Source of the DNA: Carnegiea gigantea | Lineage: Eukaryota; Streptophyta; Magnoliopsida; Caryophyllales; Cactaceae | Reading direction: 5' to 3' | NCBI GenBank assembly: GCA_029747015.1 | Contig: JAKOGI010000578.1 | Coordinates: forward strand, 334,501 to 398,500 | DNA: 64,000 nucleotides | Shown here: in pieces, positions 34,193 through 46,149 of the stretch | Position numbering within the stretch: position 1 is the first letter of the stretch | Layout of the letters: the number at the start of each line of letters is the position of its first letter | Position numbers and translations under genes: made by a program | The notes under the pieces: model-generated | Told to the model about the DNA's origin: nothing | The model's input: only the letters and a program-made list of their open reading frames with translations | Databases searched by the model: none

Positions 34193-35624
34193 TGATGAAC
34201 CTCTATTTTGTCCCATTTTTAGCCCCTATTTGACCCATTTTCTCCCCCGTTTTCATGTTAAATTGTGTCAAGGAAGGGTCAAATCGGCTTTCTTTTGCAT
34301 ACCTTTAACGCATATAACATCTTTCGATATTTTCAGGAACTTTATTGAAGAAAAGGAAAGATGAACAACATTTAGCAGAAAGGAGTGCCAAGAAGGCGAG
34401 AAAAGTTGCGGAAAAGCGTCGCACAGAAGTCCCACGGAACCGGGCCCACGAAGTATGGCTGACCCCCCGGGAACCGGCACACTTGGCCGGGCAGCCAAGT
34501 GGCACGGCCTGGCCGTGCCACGTGGCACGACCGTGCCATGTGGCACGGTTGGGCCGTGCCAAGTGGCACTCCCGTGCCATTTGTGCCGTCCCGGGGTGTT
34601 TCGGGCAGTGTTTTGGCACGGTGCCACCGTGCCCCGAGGCACGACCGTGCCGCCCCATTCCGCGACGCGACTTAAATTCTCCTTCGGGGCTGTTTTGGGG
34701 GACAGTCAGTTTTCCATTTAGTTTTACGCTTGGTTTACGTTTAGTTCTCTCTCAGTATTCTCTCTAGGCGATTCTTAGGTTTAACTTTAGTTTAATTCTT
34801 GTTCTTGAGAATTGTTCTTGGATTGAAGATTATTTTCATTCAATTAATTCCAGGTTCTCGTTCTTATCTCTTCTCTCTCTTGTCTTCTTGTTTTAGAATT
34901 CAATTATCATGACACTTTGGTTGAATGTTGCGATTATTGCGTTTAGTATGATTGTAGGCTAAATCCTCAACTTAGGTTGGGATTAATGCCGAGTATGTAT
35001 GATTGAATTGTAAACTAGCCCAATTCTTGCTCCCCCTTTGTTTTGTAATTGCGAATTCTACTCTGCACGCCACATGCTCGACGAAATGCTCGAAAGAGTA
35101 TTCGTCCATTTTTATTGGGGTTTAGGGGAGCGTTGAGAGACGAAACCTTTACCTAGTGCGACTTAGTACACAATTAAGGTATTGACATGAAAATAGTCAA
35201 GCTTTAATTGGGATTTGAGATTGTAGATCTCGTAATCCTTCAACCTTTAGTCTCATGAAAATAGACGACTTTGGTTCTGGAATTAGTCTTCGACCCTTGA
35301 GAGAGGGAGGAGATGGGCTAAATTGACAATCTATCCATTCGTATTACATTCATGAGAATGCTTGATTGGGTTAGTAATTAATTCATCTGCGTATTCGTGT
35401 TATTAATTCCAACCTAGGTGCTTTTTATTCTGCTGTTTACTAAAACCCTGAGTTATCACTATCTCTCGTAGTTTAGCTTCCAACCACGACTTGATTGCCT
35501 AGCTTGAGTTAGTCCAATTAGTTCTAGTAGTTGAAACCAAGTTCCCTGTGGATTCGACCCGTACTTGCCGGTTGCTAGCTACACAGCTACGCCGTGCACT
35601 TGCGGTTAAGTAAAACTGCTAACA
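34193..35624 (+). repeat. 5' LTR of the Athila-like element
   Basis: 1432 bp, beginning TGATGAACCTC and ending CTGCTAACA. Between about 34497 and 34655 it holds six GGCACG...CGTGCC palindromes. It is 26 bp longer than the 3' LTR, mainly because of one extra palindrome unit near 34505-34530. Confidence 0.92.
34497..34655. repeat. Array of six GC-rich palindromes in the 5' LTR
   Basis: Successive perfect or near-perfect inverted repeats read GGCACGGCCTGGCCGTGCC, GGCACGACCGTGCC, GGCACGGTTGGGCCGTGCC, GGCACTCCCGTGCC, GGCACGGTGCCACCGTGCC and GGCACGACCGTGCC. Each could fold as a short hairpin in RNA. A matching array is at 41270-41405 in the 3' LTR (five units), and a related one is in the leader of the element at 56552-60892. 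Confidence 0.85.
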
Positions 35625-35630
35625 AGTTTT

Positions 35631-35648
35631 TGGCGCCGTTGCCGGGGA
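35631..35648 (+). promoter_or_regulatory. tRNA-Asp primer-binding site of the Athila-like element
   Basis: TGGCGCCGTTGCCGGGGA begins six bases after the 5' LTR and is complementary to the 3' end of plant tRNA-Asp, the primer typical of Athila elements. Confidence 0.9.
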
Positions 35649-35789
35649 ACTTGCGCCTTTCAATATTAGAACCGATTAGCGTACTCTAGACTAGGCTTTT
35701 TCTTTTTCTTTTTCTTTTTATCCCTTCTCGTTTCCCCCTCCCTCTATCGTGCTTGAAACTGTTTACGCCTTTGGTCGTGTTGGTTTTGT

Positions 35790-37508
35790 ATGCGTAGGCG
35801 TAGTCAAAGGGACCAACCACTTGCTCCCTTTGACCCAGAAATCGAAGCCACCGTCAGAAGGCAAAGCGGTGCAAGGAAAAGGCAACAAGCACAAGTTCTA
35901 ATGGCTGAGCAGAATCATCGAGTATTGCGAGACTACGCCCTGCCACAAGCCTCGGGCGTCACGTCTTCCATCGTAAGCCCCGCTATCGAGGCTAACAACT
36001 TTGAGCTCAGCCCCGCGCTGATCACGTTTGTGGAGAGGGAGCAGTTCAGCGGGCACCCCGCGGAGAACCCCAACGTGCACCTTCGCAGATTCCTAGCGAA
36101 GTGTGACACCATCAAGTTGAACGGGGTGTCCACTGATGCGATCCGGCTGCGGCTCTTTCCATTCTCACTGCGGGATAGAGCCAGTGACTGGCTTCAGAAC
36201 GAGGAACCCAACTCGTTCACCACTTGGGAAGTACTCTCCAAGGCGTTCCTCAGCAAGTACTTCCCACCTGGCAAGACTGCCAAGCTGAGGACGGACATCA
36301 CCTCCTTTGCCCAGCAGGATGGTGAGTCATTATATGAGGCATGGGAGAGGTTTAAGGACCTCCAGCGCCAGTGCCCCCACCATGGAGTTCCCGACTGGCT
36401 CCTAATCCAGACCTTCTACAATGGGTTGGAGCGGTCGGTGAAGATTTTTGTTGATGCTGCAGCAGGGGGTGCTCTTATGGGCAAATCTATCGAAGCGGCA
36501 AAGGCGTTGTTGGAAGAGATGGCTTCCAATAACTATCATTGGTCAAGTGAGAGGGCCACCCCCAAGAGGGGCAGTGGCAGGCATGAGATTGACGCTGTGA
36601 CGCTCCTAGCGAGCAGGGTGGACGCCCTCGCACAGCGCCTGGAGAAAGTGACCACCTCATCAGCTACTTCTGTGGGGCCGTCCATGGGGATCTATGCTGT
36701 CTGTGAAGCCTACGGTGTACAGGGCCACACTGCCGTTGAGTGCTATAATGCTCCCCCTAGCATTGAGCACGTCAACGCCTGTCATACCTACACCCAACCT
36801 CCTCAAAATAACCCCCACCCCACCTCCTACAATCAGGGTTGGAATAGTCGTCCGAACCCCCTCTATAAAAATCCCAACCCCCATCCCCAGAACTCCATGC
36901 AACCACCAGGTTTCCACAACCGAGCTCCCTACACTGCACCCCCTCCACCTCCTGAATCTACATCTCACCTGGAGAGTCTTATGGAGCGCTTCATAGCGAC
37001 CCAGACTACGACCAATGAGACTCTTAAGGAGTCCATCCATCAGCTGACCTCCAGGGTCGATGCCATGGCCGCCCATCAGAAAACGATGGACACACAGATT
37101 GCTCAGATTGCCCAACAGGTGAACCACCTGTCTCGACCTCAGGGGCAACTTCCAGGACAGACCGAGGTCAACCCCCGCCGTCAAGTCGACGCTATATCTA
37201 CTGTGGGCGAGGGGTTAGAGGAGAGCCCAGTAATGATTCTCCAGGAGGTGGTTTCGGTTCCTGATTCTGCCGGAACCGAGGGAAGGGAGAAGAATGAGGA
37301 TCTGAGCCCTGTTGAGGAGACCCACCCTCCACCTACTGCTCGCCCTTACCACTCTTGCATGCCTTACCCTCAGCGATTGGCATGGTCCGAGCCATGTCAG
37401 CTTGAGCCTAGATTCGAGCGTTTCTTGGAAATCTTACGCCGAATCTATGCCAGTAGCCCCTTCCTGGGAGCTCTCAAGAGTGCCCCTGCACAATTTCAAT
37501 TTTCGTGA
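35790..37508 (+). CDS. Athila-type Gag polyprotein
   Basis: This uninterrupted 572-codon frame starts at ATG 35790, about 140 nt after the primer site. Residues about 75-260 form the retrotransposon Gag domain, with NVHLRRFLAKCDTIKLNGVS, RDRASDWLQNEEPNSFTTWE, FLSKYFPPGKTAKLRTDITS and SLYEAWERFKDLQRQCPHHG. Near residue 305 a degenerate knuckle (CEAYGVQGHTAVEC) has Tyr for the second Cys. A Pro/Asn-rich spacer follows, and then a helical segment (residues about 390-450) likely to form a coiled coil. Gag assembles cytoplasmic particles around element RNA. The frame is intact although pol is gone, which suggests selection or a very recent insertion. It ends at TGA before the protease region. Confidence 0.88.
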   Translation: MRRRSQRDQPLAPFDPEIEATVRRQSGARKRQQAQVLMAEQNHRVLRDYALPQASGVTSSIVSPAIEANNFELSPALITFVEREQFSGHPAENPNVHLRRFLAKCDTIKLNGVSTDAIRLRLFPFSLRDRASDWLQNEEPNSFTTWEVLSKAFLSKYFPPGKTAKLRTDITSFAQQDGESLYEAWERFKDLQRQCPHHGVPDWLLIQTFYNGLERSVKIFVDAAAGGALMGKSIEAAKALLEEMASNNYHWSSERATPKRGSGRHEIDAVTLLASRVDALAQRLEKVTTSSATSVGPSMGIYAVCEAYGVQGHTAVECYNAPPSIEHVNACHTYTQPPQNNPHPTSYNQGWNSRPNPLYKNPNPHPQNSMQPPGFHNRAPYTAPPPPPESTSHLESLMERFIATQTTTNETLKESIHQLTSRVDAMAAHQKTMDTQIAQIAQQVNHLSRPQGQLPGQTEVNPRRQVDAISTVGEGLEESPVMILQEVVSVPDSAGTEGREKNEDLSPVEETHPPPTARPYHSCMPYPQRLAWSEPCQLEPRFERFLEILRRIYASSPFLGALKSAPAQFQFS

Positions 37509-37599
37509 GAGCTCCTATCCAAGAAGGGCACATCTAGGGAAGCTTTTGTAGCTTCCGTTGGCGGATCCTGCAGCGCGGTCTTATAAAGGCGGTCGCCAT

Positions 37600-38300
37600 C
37601 CAAGCTGCAGGATCCCGACAGTTTCGCCATCCCATGCTGCATAGGGGATGTGCAGATTGAGAGAGCCCTCTGTGATTTGGGCGCCAGTTTGAGCATCATG
37701 TCGCTCTCTCTCTGCAAGAAGCTGTAATTATGGGACCCCACACCCACCAGCATTACTATTCAGCTTGCAGACTGCTCCATCTGGCGGCCTGTGGGCATTT
37801 TAGAGGATGTCCCAATCCAGGTGGGCAAGTTCCTGGTCCCCTGCGATTTCGTCGTCCTTGATATGAACGATGACTATCCACCCCCTTCCTCCTGGGTCGC
37901 CCATTCCTCGCGACCGCAGGGGCGGTGATCGACGTGCAAACGGGCACCCTATCCTTCACCATGTGTGGGGAGCGGATGGATTTCTATTTTCCACCACCCA
38001 CTTCATCTCCCGCCCCTGGTGCGCAGTCTGCGCTTGCGGCCCCTACTGTCTCCACTCCTCCAGCTGTCGTGAGAGTGGAACTTCATGACTGGGGTGGCGG
38101 ATCCCATCTGCGGTCGTCCGCTCTGCCTCCCCTATCTCCACCGGCTACTACTGCTACTGGCGGACCTTCTCAGGCAACACTGATGCCTGACTTTAGCCGT
38201 GGGGAAGTGCTGGCTTACTCGTCATTTCCTTCTTCCATCCCCACACCTCCCTACATCACGCGAGCATCATATTCCTGAGATAACGGTCAAGCTTAGGACC
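37600..38300 (+). pseudogene. Athila-type aspartic protease remnant joined to the pol 3' end
   Basis: Shifted frames give FAIPCCIGDVQIERALCDLG, the LCDLGASLSIM active-site loop (DLG in place of DTG/DSG), VGILEDVPIQVGKFLVPCDF and IDVQTGTLSFTMCGERMDFY. A stop near 37726 and a deletion near 37880-37920 interrupt it. After the protease the sequence goes straight to EITVKLRT and a stop (about 38272-38300), which looks like the end of an Athila pol, followed by the characteristic AAGCGCTTCTTGGGAGGCAA. RT, RNase H and integrase are therefore missing by internal deletion. Confidence 0.75.
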
Positions 38301-38426
38301 TAAAACAAGCGCTTCTTGGGAGGCAACCCAAGGTATTTATTGCTTTTGGAAAAAAAACCAAAAAAAAAAACCAAAAAAAAAAAGCGAGTGTGTGTGTGTG
38401 TCTCCCACCCTTTCCCCCCTTTTCAT

Positions 38427-38460
38427 TGAGGACAATGAAAATCTCAAGCATGGGGGAGTG
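38427..38460 (+). repeat. Internal copy of the polypurine tract
   Basis: GAGGACAATGAAAATCTCAAGCATGGGGGAGTGTG resembles the purine tract before the 3' LTR (40938-40966), sharing TGAGGACAA, then AAGCATGGGGG and GTGTGA at the same spacing. It could prime plus-strand synthesis internally. Confidence 0.65.
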
Positions 38461-38704
38461 TGAGCTCGTCGCTTTCTGGTAACATTGTGGGGGTAGGTGA
38501 TTGATATCACTTGCATTTGCATCATTCAGATAGGATTTCATGTCATGCACTTTGTTGTTTTTGCCTTTTTATTTTTATTAGAGCATATAGGATTAGCCTT
38601 TGCATTCAAAAGGAGAAATGATCGAGTCGGACGTTCGTAAGCTTCCCAGGTACCATCTCTTACCCTTCTCTTCATTATCCTTTATAACTTTATTGCTTTA
38701 GTAG

Positions 38705-39439
<735 letters not shown>

Positions 39440-40937
39440 TTTAGTAGCTAGTTTTATTGCTTTGGGAAAAAAAAAAGCAAAAAAACAAAAAAACAAAAAA
39501 AAAAAACAAAAATACGGTTTGCGAAAACCCCTCTTGTGATGAGATTGAAAGGGGTGATGATTAATCGATCATGTTGGGTTGTGTGTTGAGGCGTGACTTG
39601 TCTTGGTGAGAGTCTTTGTGCAAATTGTGTTTGTTTTGTCATCTGTAGTTTCTTTGCCCCGTGTTGCATGCTAACTACCCCTAAGATTCATGTAGTTTGA
39701 CTTGATTGACCTTGATGAATGGGACATGCCTTGGAGTAAGTCACTTGACTGTGGTAGGTTTACCTATGAGATTCTTGAGCCTAATGACTATTCATTACAT
39801 ATAGTCTCTACTTCCTTTCATGTGTGACTCCTCCATTATGCATCTCTAGAACTTGGTTTTGTTCTCCTTAAAACTGCACTTAGCAATTGCATGTGTTGAC
39901 ATGATTGAGGCAATTTTCGTTTACGTAGCCACATTAGCCAGAAAGCCACCCGTTGCTGCATGTTACTCCTTTGGCAGCCCTTTGTGCCTTTCCCTCTGTT
40001 GTTGTAGTTGCACCATATCAATTACACACTTGACATGTGCATATTTCCTTCACCCTTGTCAAGGTCTAGTGGGGCAGCACTTCCACAATGTAGTTGGGCC
40101 ATTTGATTATTCACTGCGGGCATAATATTAGTGGCTCGTTTTGGGGAACAATTGCGAATTAATTTTTGTACTTCCAACGCTATCCAATGTGCATCCTTTT
40201 TGCTTCTCTAAAAAAAAAAGAAAAAAAAAAGAAAAAAAGAAAAAAAAAGAAAAAAAATGAAAGAAAATGAAATGAGAAGTTGCAAATAAAATGGGTAGCA
40301 TGGAAGCTTTTTGCAATAAGCTTGTTGGTTTCTCCTTAGAGGTTTTTGCGAGCTTTGCCACTCGATTCGCAAGTTGGTGTGAAGTTGTATCTATAATGCT
40401 GAATTGTGGAAGTATTCTTGCTCCCTAGTCTTTGACTAATAGCTCCACTTTCCCAAATTATTCCACTTCTCACCTTTGACCTTACTCCATTACATCCCTA
40501 TTGCAAGCCCTTATGATTGACACATTGCATATTGCATTCTCGTGGTGGAGAGTAGAGAACTTTACCAAGCGTATGGTAGTTGCCTGATTGGTTGGAGTAT
40601 TGAGCATACCCTTATTACATATTTCAAACACATTGAGAGGAGTGTTCCACTTTACCCTCAAGTGAGGTCCTACCAGTCTTACTTACTCACCATTTGTTGA
40701 GAAAGGTTATGTCCTACTATGTGTTTCAATATTGGGGTATGTTGTGTGTTTCATTTGGGTAAGGTGATTCATGGATGACATTGCATACATTTTCATTGAG
40801 ATTATCTGCCACACCTTGACTTGACCACCTTCTATGCATGATTAGCGTGATTCACCAGCCCTCCATCCTTTCCCATGAAGAGGGTGTGTTTAGAGGTCCA
40901 CCATCCTCCCTGATCTTTCATAGCATAGTCTTGCTTG

Positions 40938-40966
40938 AGGACAAGCAAGAGATAAGCATGGGGGTG
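40938..40966 (+). promoter_or_regulatory. Polypurine tract of the Athila-like element
   Basis: GACAAGCAAGAGATAAGCATGGGGGTG-type purine-rich sequence directly abuts the TGATGAAC start of the 3' LTR, the expected plus-strand primer. Confidence 0.8.
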
Positions 40967-42372
40967 TGATGAACCTCTATTTTGTCCCATTTTTAGCCCC
41001 TATTTGACCCATTTTCTCCCCCGTTTTCATGTTAAATTGTGTCAAGGAAGGGTCAAATCGGCTTCCTTTTGCATACCTTTAACGCATATAACATCTTTCG
41101 ATATTTTCAGGAACTTTATTGAAGAAAAGGAAAGATGAACAACATTTAGCAGAAAGGAGTGCCAAGAAGGCGAGAAAAGTTGCGGAAAAGCGTCGCACAG
41201 AAGTCCCACGGAACCGGGCCCACGAAGTACGGCTGACCCCCCGGGAACCGGCACACTTGGCCGGGCAGCCAAGTGGCACGACCGTGCCATGTGGCACGGT
41301 TGGGCCGTGCCAAGTGGCATTCCTGTGCCATTTGTGCCGTCCCGGGGTGTTTCGGGCAGTGTTTTGGCACGGTGCCACCGTGCCCCGAGGCACGACCGTG
41401 CCGCCCCCTTTCCGCGACGCGACTTAAATTCTCCTTCGGGGCTGTTTTGGGGGACAGAGTTTTCCATTTAGTTTTACGCTTGGTTTACGTTTAGTTCTCT
41501 CTCAGTATTCTCTCTAGGCGATTCTTAGGTTTAACTTTAGTTTAATTCTTGTTCTTGAGAATTGTTCTTGGATTGAAGATTATTTTCATTCAATTAATTC
41601 CAGGTTCTCGTTCTTATCTCTTCTCTCTCTTATCTTCTTGTTTTAGAATTCAATTATCATGACACTTTGGTTGAATGTTGCGATTATTGCGTTTAGTATG
41701 ATTGTAGGCTAAATCCTCAACTTAGGTTGGGATTAATGCCGAGTATGTATGATTGAATTGTAAACTAGCCCAATTCTTGCTCCCCCTTTGTTTTGTAATT
41801 GCGAATTCTACTCTGCACGCCACATGCTCGACGAAATGCTCGAAAGAGTATTCGTCCATTTTTATTGGGGTTTAGGGGAGCGTTGAGAGACGAAACCTTT
41901 ACCTAGTGCGACTTAGTACACAATTAAGGTATTGACATGAAAATAGTCAAGCTTTAATTGGGATTTGAGATTGTAGATCTCGTAATCCTTCAACCTTTAG
42001 TCCCATGAAAATAGACGACTTTGGTTCTGGGATTAGTCTTCGACCCTTGAGAGAGGGAGGAGATGGGCTAAATTGACAATCTATCCATTCGTATTACATT
42101 CATGGGAATGCTTGATTGGGTTAGTAATTAATTCATCTGCGTATTCGTGTTATTAATTCCAACCTAGGTGCTTTTTATTCTGCTGTTTACTAAAACCCTG
42201 AGTTATCACTATCTCTCGTAGTTTAGCTTCCAACCACGACTTGATTGCCTAGCTTGAGTTAGTCCAATTAGTTCTAGTAGTTGAAACCAAGTTCCCTGTG
42301 GATTCGACCCGTACTTGCCGATTGCTAGTTACAGCTACGCCGTGCACTTGCGGTTAAGTAAAACTGCTAACA
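40967..42372 (+). repeat. 3' LTR of the Athila-like element
   Basis: 1406 bp, with the same ends as the 5' LTR. By eye it differs at about ten single positions plus indels, including the loss of one palindrome unit near 41276 and a two-base gap near 41455. It is followed by CTAGG (42373-42377). Confidence 0.92.
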
Positions 42373-42377
42373 CTAGG

Positions 42378-43813
42378 TCTAGTGCCTGATTTTCACTAAG
42401 CTCAACATAATATAGGCTGCCTAAGGTCTCGATAAGCTTGTTATTCTTCCTATTTTTGCATTCATTAGCATAATATCCTACCTCTCTGTATGCCCAGCAT
42501 TTGCAGTTATTTTTCCCTGCAAGACAATAAGCTACTTTCCTAAAAATCTTCATTTTTTAGGACTTGGTTTGTTATAATATTTTCTTCTATACTTCTCTCC
42601 ATTTTGCTCATTAAAGCTCTTTTTCTTATAAAATTTTCTTTTTTATCTCCTTTCAAGTTTTTTTTTCCATTGGTGAGACAAATCCCAACAAGTTAGGAAT
42701 TGCTTTTTAATTTTCTTTTGCTTTTGGGGATCAAAACATTGATCATTTATCCATTTCTAAGGCAGGAGATTCTCGAGCCAAGGGTATCAATGACATCTGC
42801 TCGCTTAAGCCATACAATGTATTTTTCATTAGTTATGAAATTTGTAGAATATGGTAATTTATCATAAAACGTCTCAAGATTGGTTTCATTATGCCCAATT
42901 TTGTAATAATATTGACTGAATTCAGCAATATAATTTTTCAGATATCTCATGCCCCATAATTCTATATTATTAATCTTTCTCTGCCATTCTCTTGCCTTTT
43001 CTTTAGAATCTAGTTTAGCTCCAATAAATTCTATTTCAATGTACTTACATACATTTTTGAATATAAGAGCTGGTGTTTCCATCATTCTTAATATATTTTT
43101 GCCATCTTCATTTAATGAATCATACCATTCAGCAACAGTGCCGGAGAAATAAGTTCAATTTAGTTTAGAAAATTTACAGTAGTCCTAGTAGTATTTAGGT
43201 TTAACACACTATTTATGCTTCTTTTTCAATATTCAAATATTTCTTCTCTATGATGAGTTCCATCTATGTTTAATAATCCAGTTTGACTAATTGGAGTAGG
43301 ATCAACTTCTTCAAAGGTTGCAGTTTTCCTTGGGATAAACCCGAAGGAAATATTGATTGTACGCTCCGCTAGAACATACCTAGGTCTTATGAAATGAGTA
43401 TTTCTCCTAGAAGGTTCACTGAATTCATCAGGCTTAGGAACAACATTGTTAACTATATTAGTCTATATTTCTCCAAAGTTGAATTCTTCTCCGATTGTAT
43501 TAATCTCATCTTCAATAGTGATTTTACCATATTTTTTATCCAGTTTTCTTCTGACTTCTTCTACAGGTAATACATTCAGATCTTTTAGCTTAATAAGGTT
43601 TATCTGCTGATATATGTCTTCTTCTAATTGGATATTATTAGTCTCTTCATTATAGTCAAATAATACGTCATGCTTATCACTAATTGTGCCCATAATTTTG
43701 TTTAATTCTTCTAAATTTTGTTCTTTCTCAAACATATTTTGTAGTTCTTCAAGAGTATATTGCTTATACCCCAGCATCTTCTTCCTTCTCTGCTTTTTCG
43801 GCTGATTTTTCAT
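42378..43813 (-). pseudogene. Caulimovirid capsid region with zinc knuckle, copy C
   Basis: Open pieces are 43813-43463 (116 residues: acidic N-terminal part, LEELNKIMGTISDKHDVLFD), 43085-42747 (capsid core: KAREWQRKINNIELWGMRYL, FSQYYYKIGHNETNLETFY) and 42553-42335 (knuckle, then acidic tail). In the knuckle (42506-42459) the second Cys and the His are both Tyr (CWAYREVGYYANEC). The tail is cut by the Athila-like insertion and continues at 34192. Confidence 0.75.
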
Positions 43814-43843
43814 CTGATTTTTCTCGTACTGCTTTTTGGATTT

Positions 43844-44059
43844 TTATATCATGCAAAGAAAATAGATTTTTATTTTTTGGGTTTTGGAAAGGATATTTAT
43901 GCTGAAGGGGAGTACTAATACTAGAAGTGAATTTTTCACTAATTCTAAAACTATATCAGTGATATAATTTAATTGAGGTATTATTAGAGAAAGGCCTTCT
44001 GACGAGTAAACAATATGTGAATAATTTGATCCAGGGCCAGCAGGTGATGTTTCTAGCAT
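43844..44059 (-). pseudogene. Small first ORF, copy C
   Basis: This 71-residue frame (MLETSPAGPGSNYSHIVYSS ... FLCMI) is homologous to the first ORFs of copies A and B. An internal deletion removes the Lys/Glu-rich middle, but both ends are kept in frame. The function is not known. Confidence 0.62.
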
Positions 44060-44127
44060 TAATCACAGTTAATTACCTTAATTAATTATTAATTAGCTTA
44101 ATAATCCTAATTATTTTTGTTCACATG

Positions 44128-44164
44128 ATTATGATACCAATTGAAAGAGGCCGCTCTTATACCA
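44128..44164 (-). promoter_or_regulatory. Doubled, mutated tRNA-Met primer sites, copy C
   Basis: Two copies of CCTCTTTCAAYTGGTAT lie 25 bp apart on the minus strand (44164-44153 and 44139-44128). Both have lost bases of the TGGTATCAGAGC match, reading TGGTATAAGAGC and TGGTATCATAAT. Confidence 0.7.
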
Positions 44165-44416
44165 GTTGAAAGAGGCCATTGCCACACGCAAAAATTTTTA
44201 TTTTTTGAAAGTAAATTTTTAAGAATTTAGGTTAGATGTGCAAATATAAGAAACTTGGGGTCCTTGATGTAATTTTTAAAAAGATTAGTTTGGTCGACTT
44301 TGGTCCCAAAAATTTTTTACTTAAAGTTGGATGGACTATTAAATATTTATCAGAAAATGTGGGTCTGAAAAAATATCTGCCCTAACCTTGATGATCCAAA
44401 AGATAATTTTTTCTAA

Positions 44417-44590
44417 TTTTTTAGATGTGGCAATAGTCATGAATTAGGAGTTTCATCAATTAGACGTAAATAATGCTTTCCTATAGAGAACTTAGAGGAG
44501 GAAGTTTACATAAAGACTTGTTGGAGGAATAAGGGTGATTTAAGTTTGTCACTAATTGGTTACAAGCGGGATCCACAACTAGCTAGATAT
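44417..44590 (+). pseudogene. Ty1/copia reverse transcriptase fragment, right part
   Basis: The plus strand gives EFHQLDVNNAFL and, after a shift, LEEEVYIKTC, the RT block that follows the one ending at 29321. It is therefore the continuation of the copia RT split by copy C. It stops abruptly near 44590. Confidence 0.75.
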
Positions 44591-45342
44591 TTTTTTTTAA
44601 AGCTGAGCTTTATAAGGTAGTTAGGCATCTAGTATATTAATGAGAATGATGTACTTTCATGATCAATTGAATAAGATTCATTTTTCGGATACAACATCTT
44701 GGCTCTGGGATTAACCCCTCTCTCTTCGACTTTTCTCTCTCACTAGATCGAAGCTTGTTCATGAACATTCATGGTAGTCAAACCAACAAGGTATCAGAGC
44801 ATGAACTTCCATGGATGGATGCTATTCATACAAACATCTCTGAAATCAGATAACCTGAATAAATTTCTTATCTTTTCCTCTTTGATAGTTGATTTGAATC
44901 ATCAACTGATCAAGCTAAAGTACTCAAAACACATTGTTTCTTCATATCTCGATTGATAGTGTTAATTCCTCAATTAGTCAAGCGGAAAATTATAGATTCA
45001 GATTACAATTGAAATGTGATTGTCATTTTCTGCTGCTCGATCTATTACTTGAGAAGAGTATAACATTATATAGAAACATACAATGTTTGCTAAGTGAAAT
45101 TGAATAAAAAGTGTTACCTATAATGACCTTCAAATCCATTGTTTGTAAATACCTCTAATGGTCCAGCCTCACTAGTCATTAGTGAAAAGCTAGTTAAAGC
45201 TAAAACTATTGTACATAGAGGAGATCAATGGAGATGGGGTTGTCTACTAAGAGGAAACTAGTGTTCAAGGAATTCTTCGGAGACCTACTGATGATCCTAC
45301 TAAGGTAAAACAATGGGATGCTTGCAATAACTAGGTGATTGC

Positions 45343-45900
45343 ATGGGTTATGAATGCAGTTTCAGAGACAATTGTTATATTTGTGCAATTGTGCTATATG
45401 TACAATATGCACATAAGGTTTGGTTACAACTGGGAAAAAGGTTTTATCTAAGTAATGGTTTAAGAAAATACATCTTGAATAGGGAAGTGTACTTTTTAAA
45501 ACAAGATGAAGTTTCAGTTTTTGATTACCATACCAAGATCAAATGTATATGGGAAGAGTTGGGTTCAATTATTGATTTGCCTCATATTATAGAGATGAAT
45601 GATCAAATTGTAGCTTGTCTAAGAGCTTTGGTGAGACAACAAGAGGTGTAAAAGTTATTTTAATTCTTAAATGGTCTTGATGACATCCACAACACTCAGA
45701 GGAGTCAAATGCTGCTCATGACTCCATTACCCAATGTTGAAACAGCTTGTGGTATATTGCAATAAGAAGATATGCAAAAATAGATTTTGGATAAAATAAA
45801 ACCCTATTAGGAATCTTCTGCATCATTCAGCGAAGATCTTGGGGAGAAATGCTCTAACTGTGGTAACAAAGGCCATGAGAATGACAAATTTTGGGAGATA
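45343..45900 (+). pseudogene. Copia Gag remnant
   Basis: The open stretch 45343-45651 has VWLQLGKRFYLSNGLRKYIL and VFDYHTKIKCIWEELGS, the UBN2/copia gag pattern. After a stop it continues with [19 protein letters not shown]. The knuckle CSNCGNKGHENDKF has Phe for the last Cys. Confidence 0.8.
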
Positions 45901-46149
45901 ATTGGGTATCCAAGTTGGCATCCTAGGATAAAGAAATTTCCTCAAAAGAAGCCGAACAAGGAAGGTTCAAGGAATCAGAGGTTTAATAAACCCTAAGGGG
46001 GAGCAGAGAAGAAAACTGCAGCTTGTGTGGAAAGTATTGACAACAAAGCTAGGGGAGCACTTACACTGACTCAACAATAGATTGAACAACTCTTGAAATT
46101 AATACCTTAAACAAGCAAGACTGGAGGAGAGTGCGAAGAGGAATATAAG

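Noticed and set aside
34497..34655. Palindrome array as a CRISPR
   Set aside because: Spacers are short and irregular, repeats differ, and the host is a plant; it is part of an LTR.
34268..34767. Several overlapping open frames in the 5' LTR (repeated near 41042-41494)
   Set aside because: They exist on both strands because the GC-rich palindrome array lacks stop codons. They have no start context or domain and coincide with an LTR.
35898..37184. Minus-strand open frames inside the Athila-like gag
   Set aside because: Shadows of the high-GC gag frame, which has clear Gag motifs.
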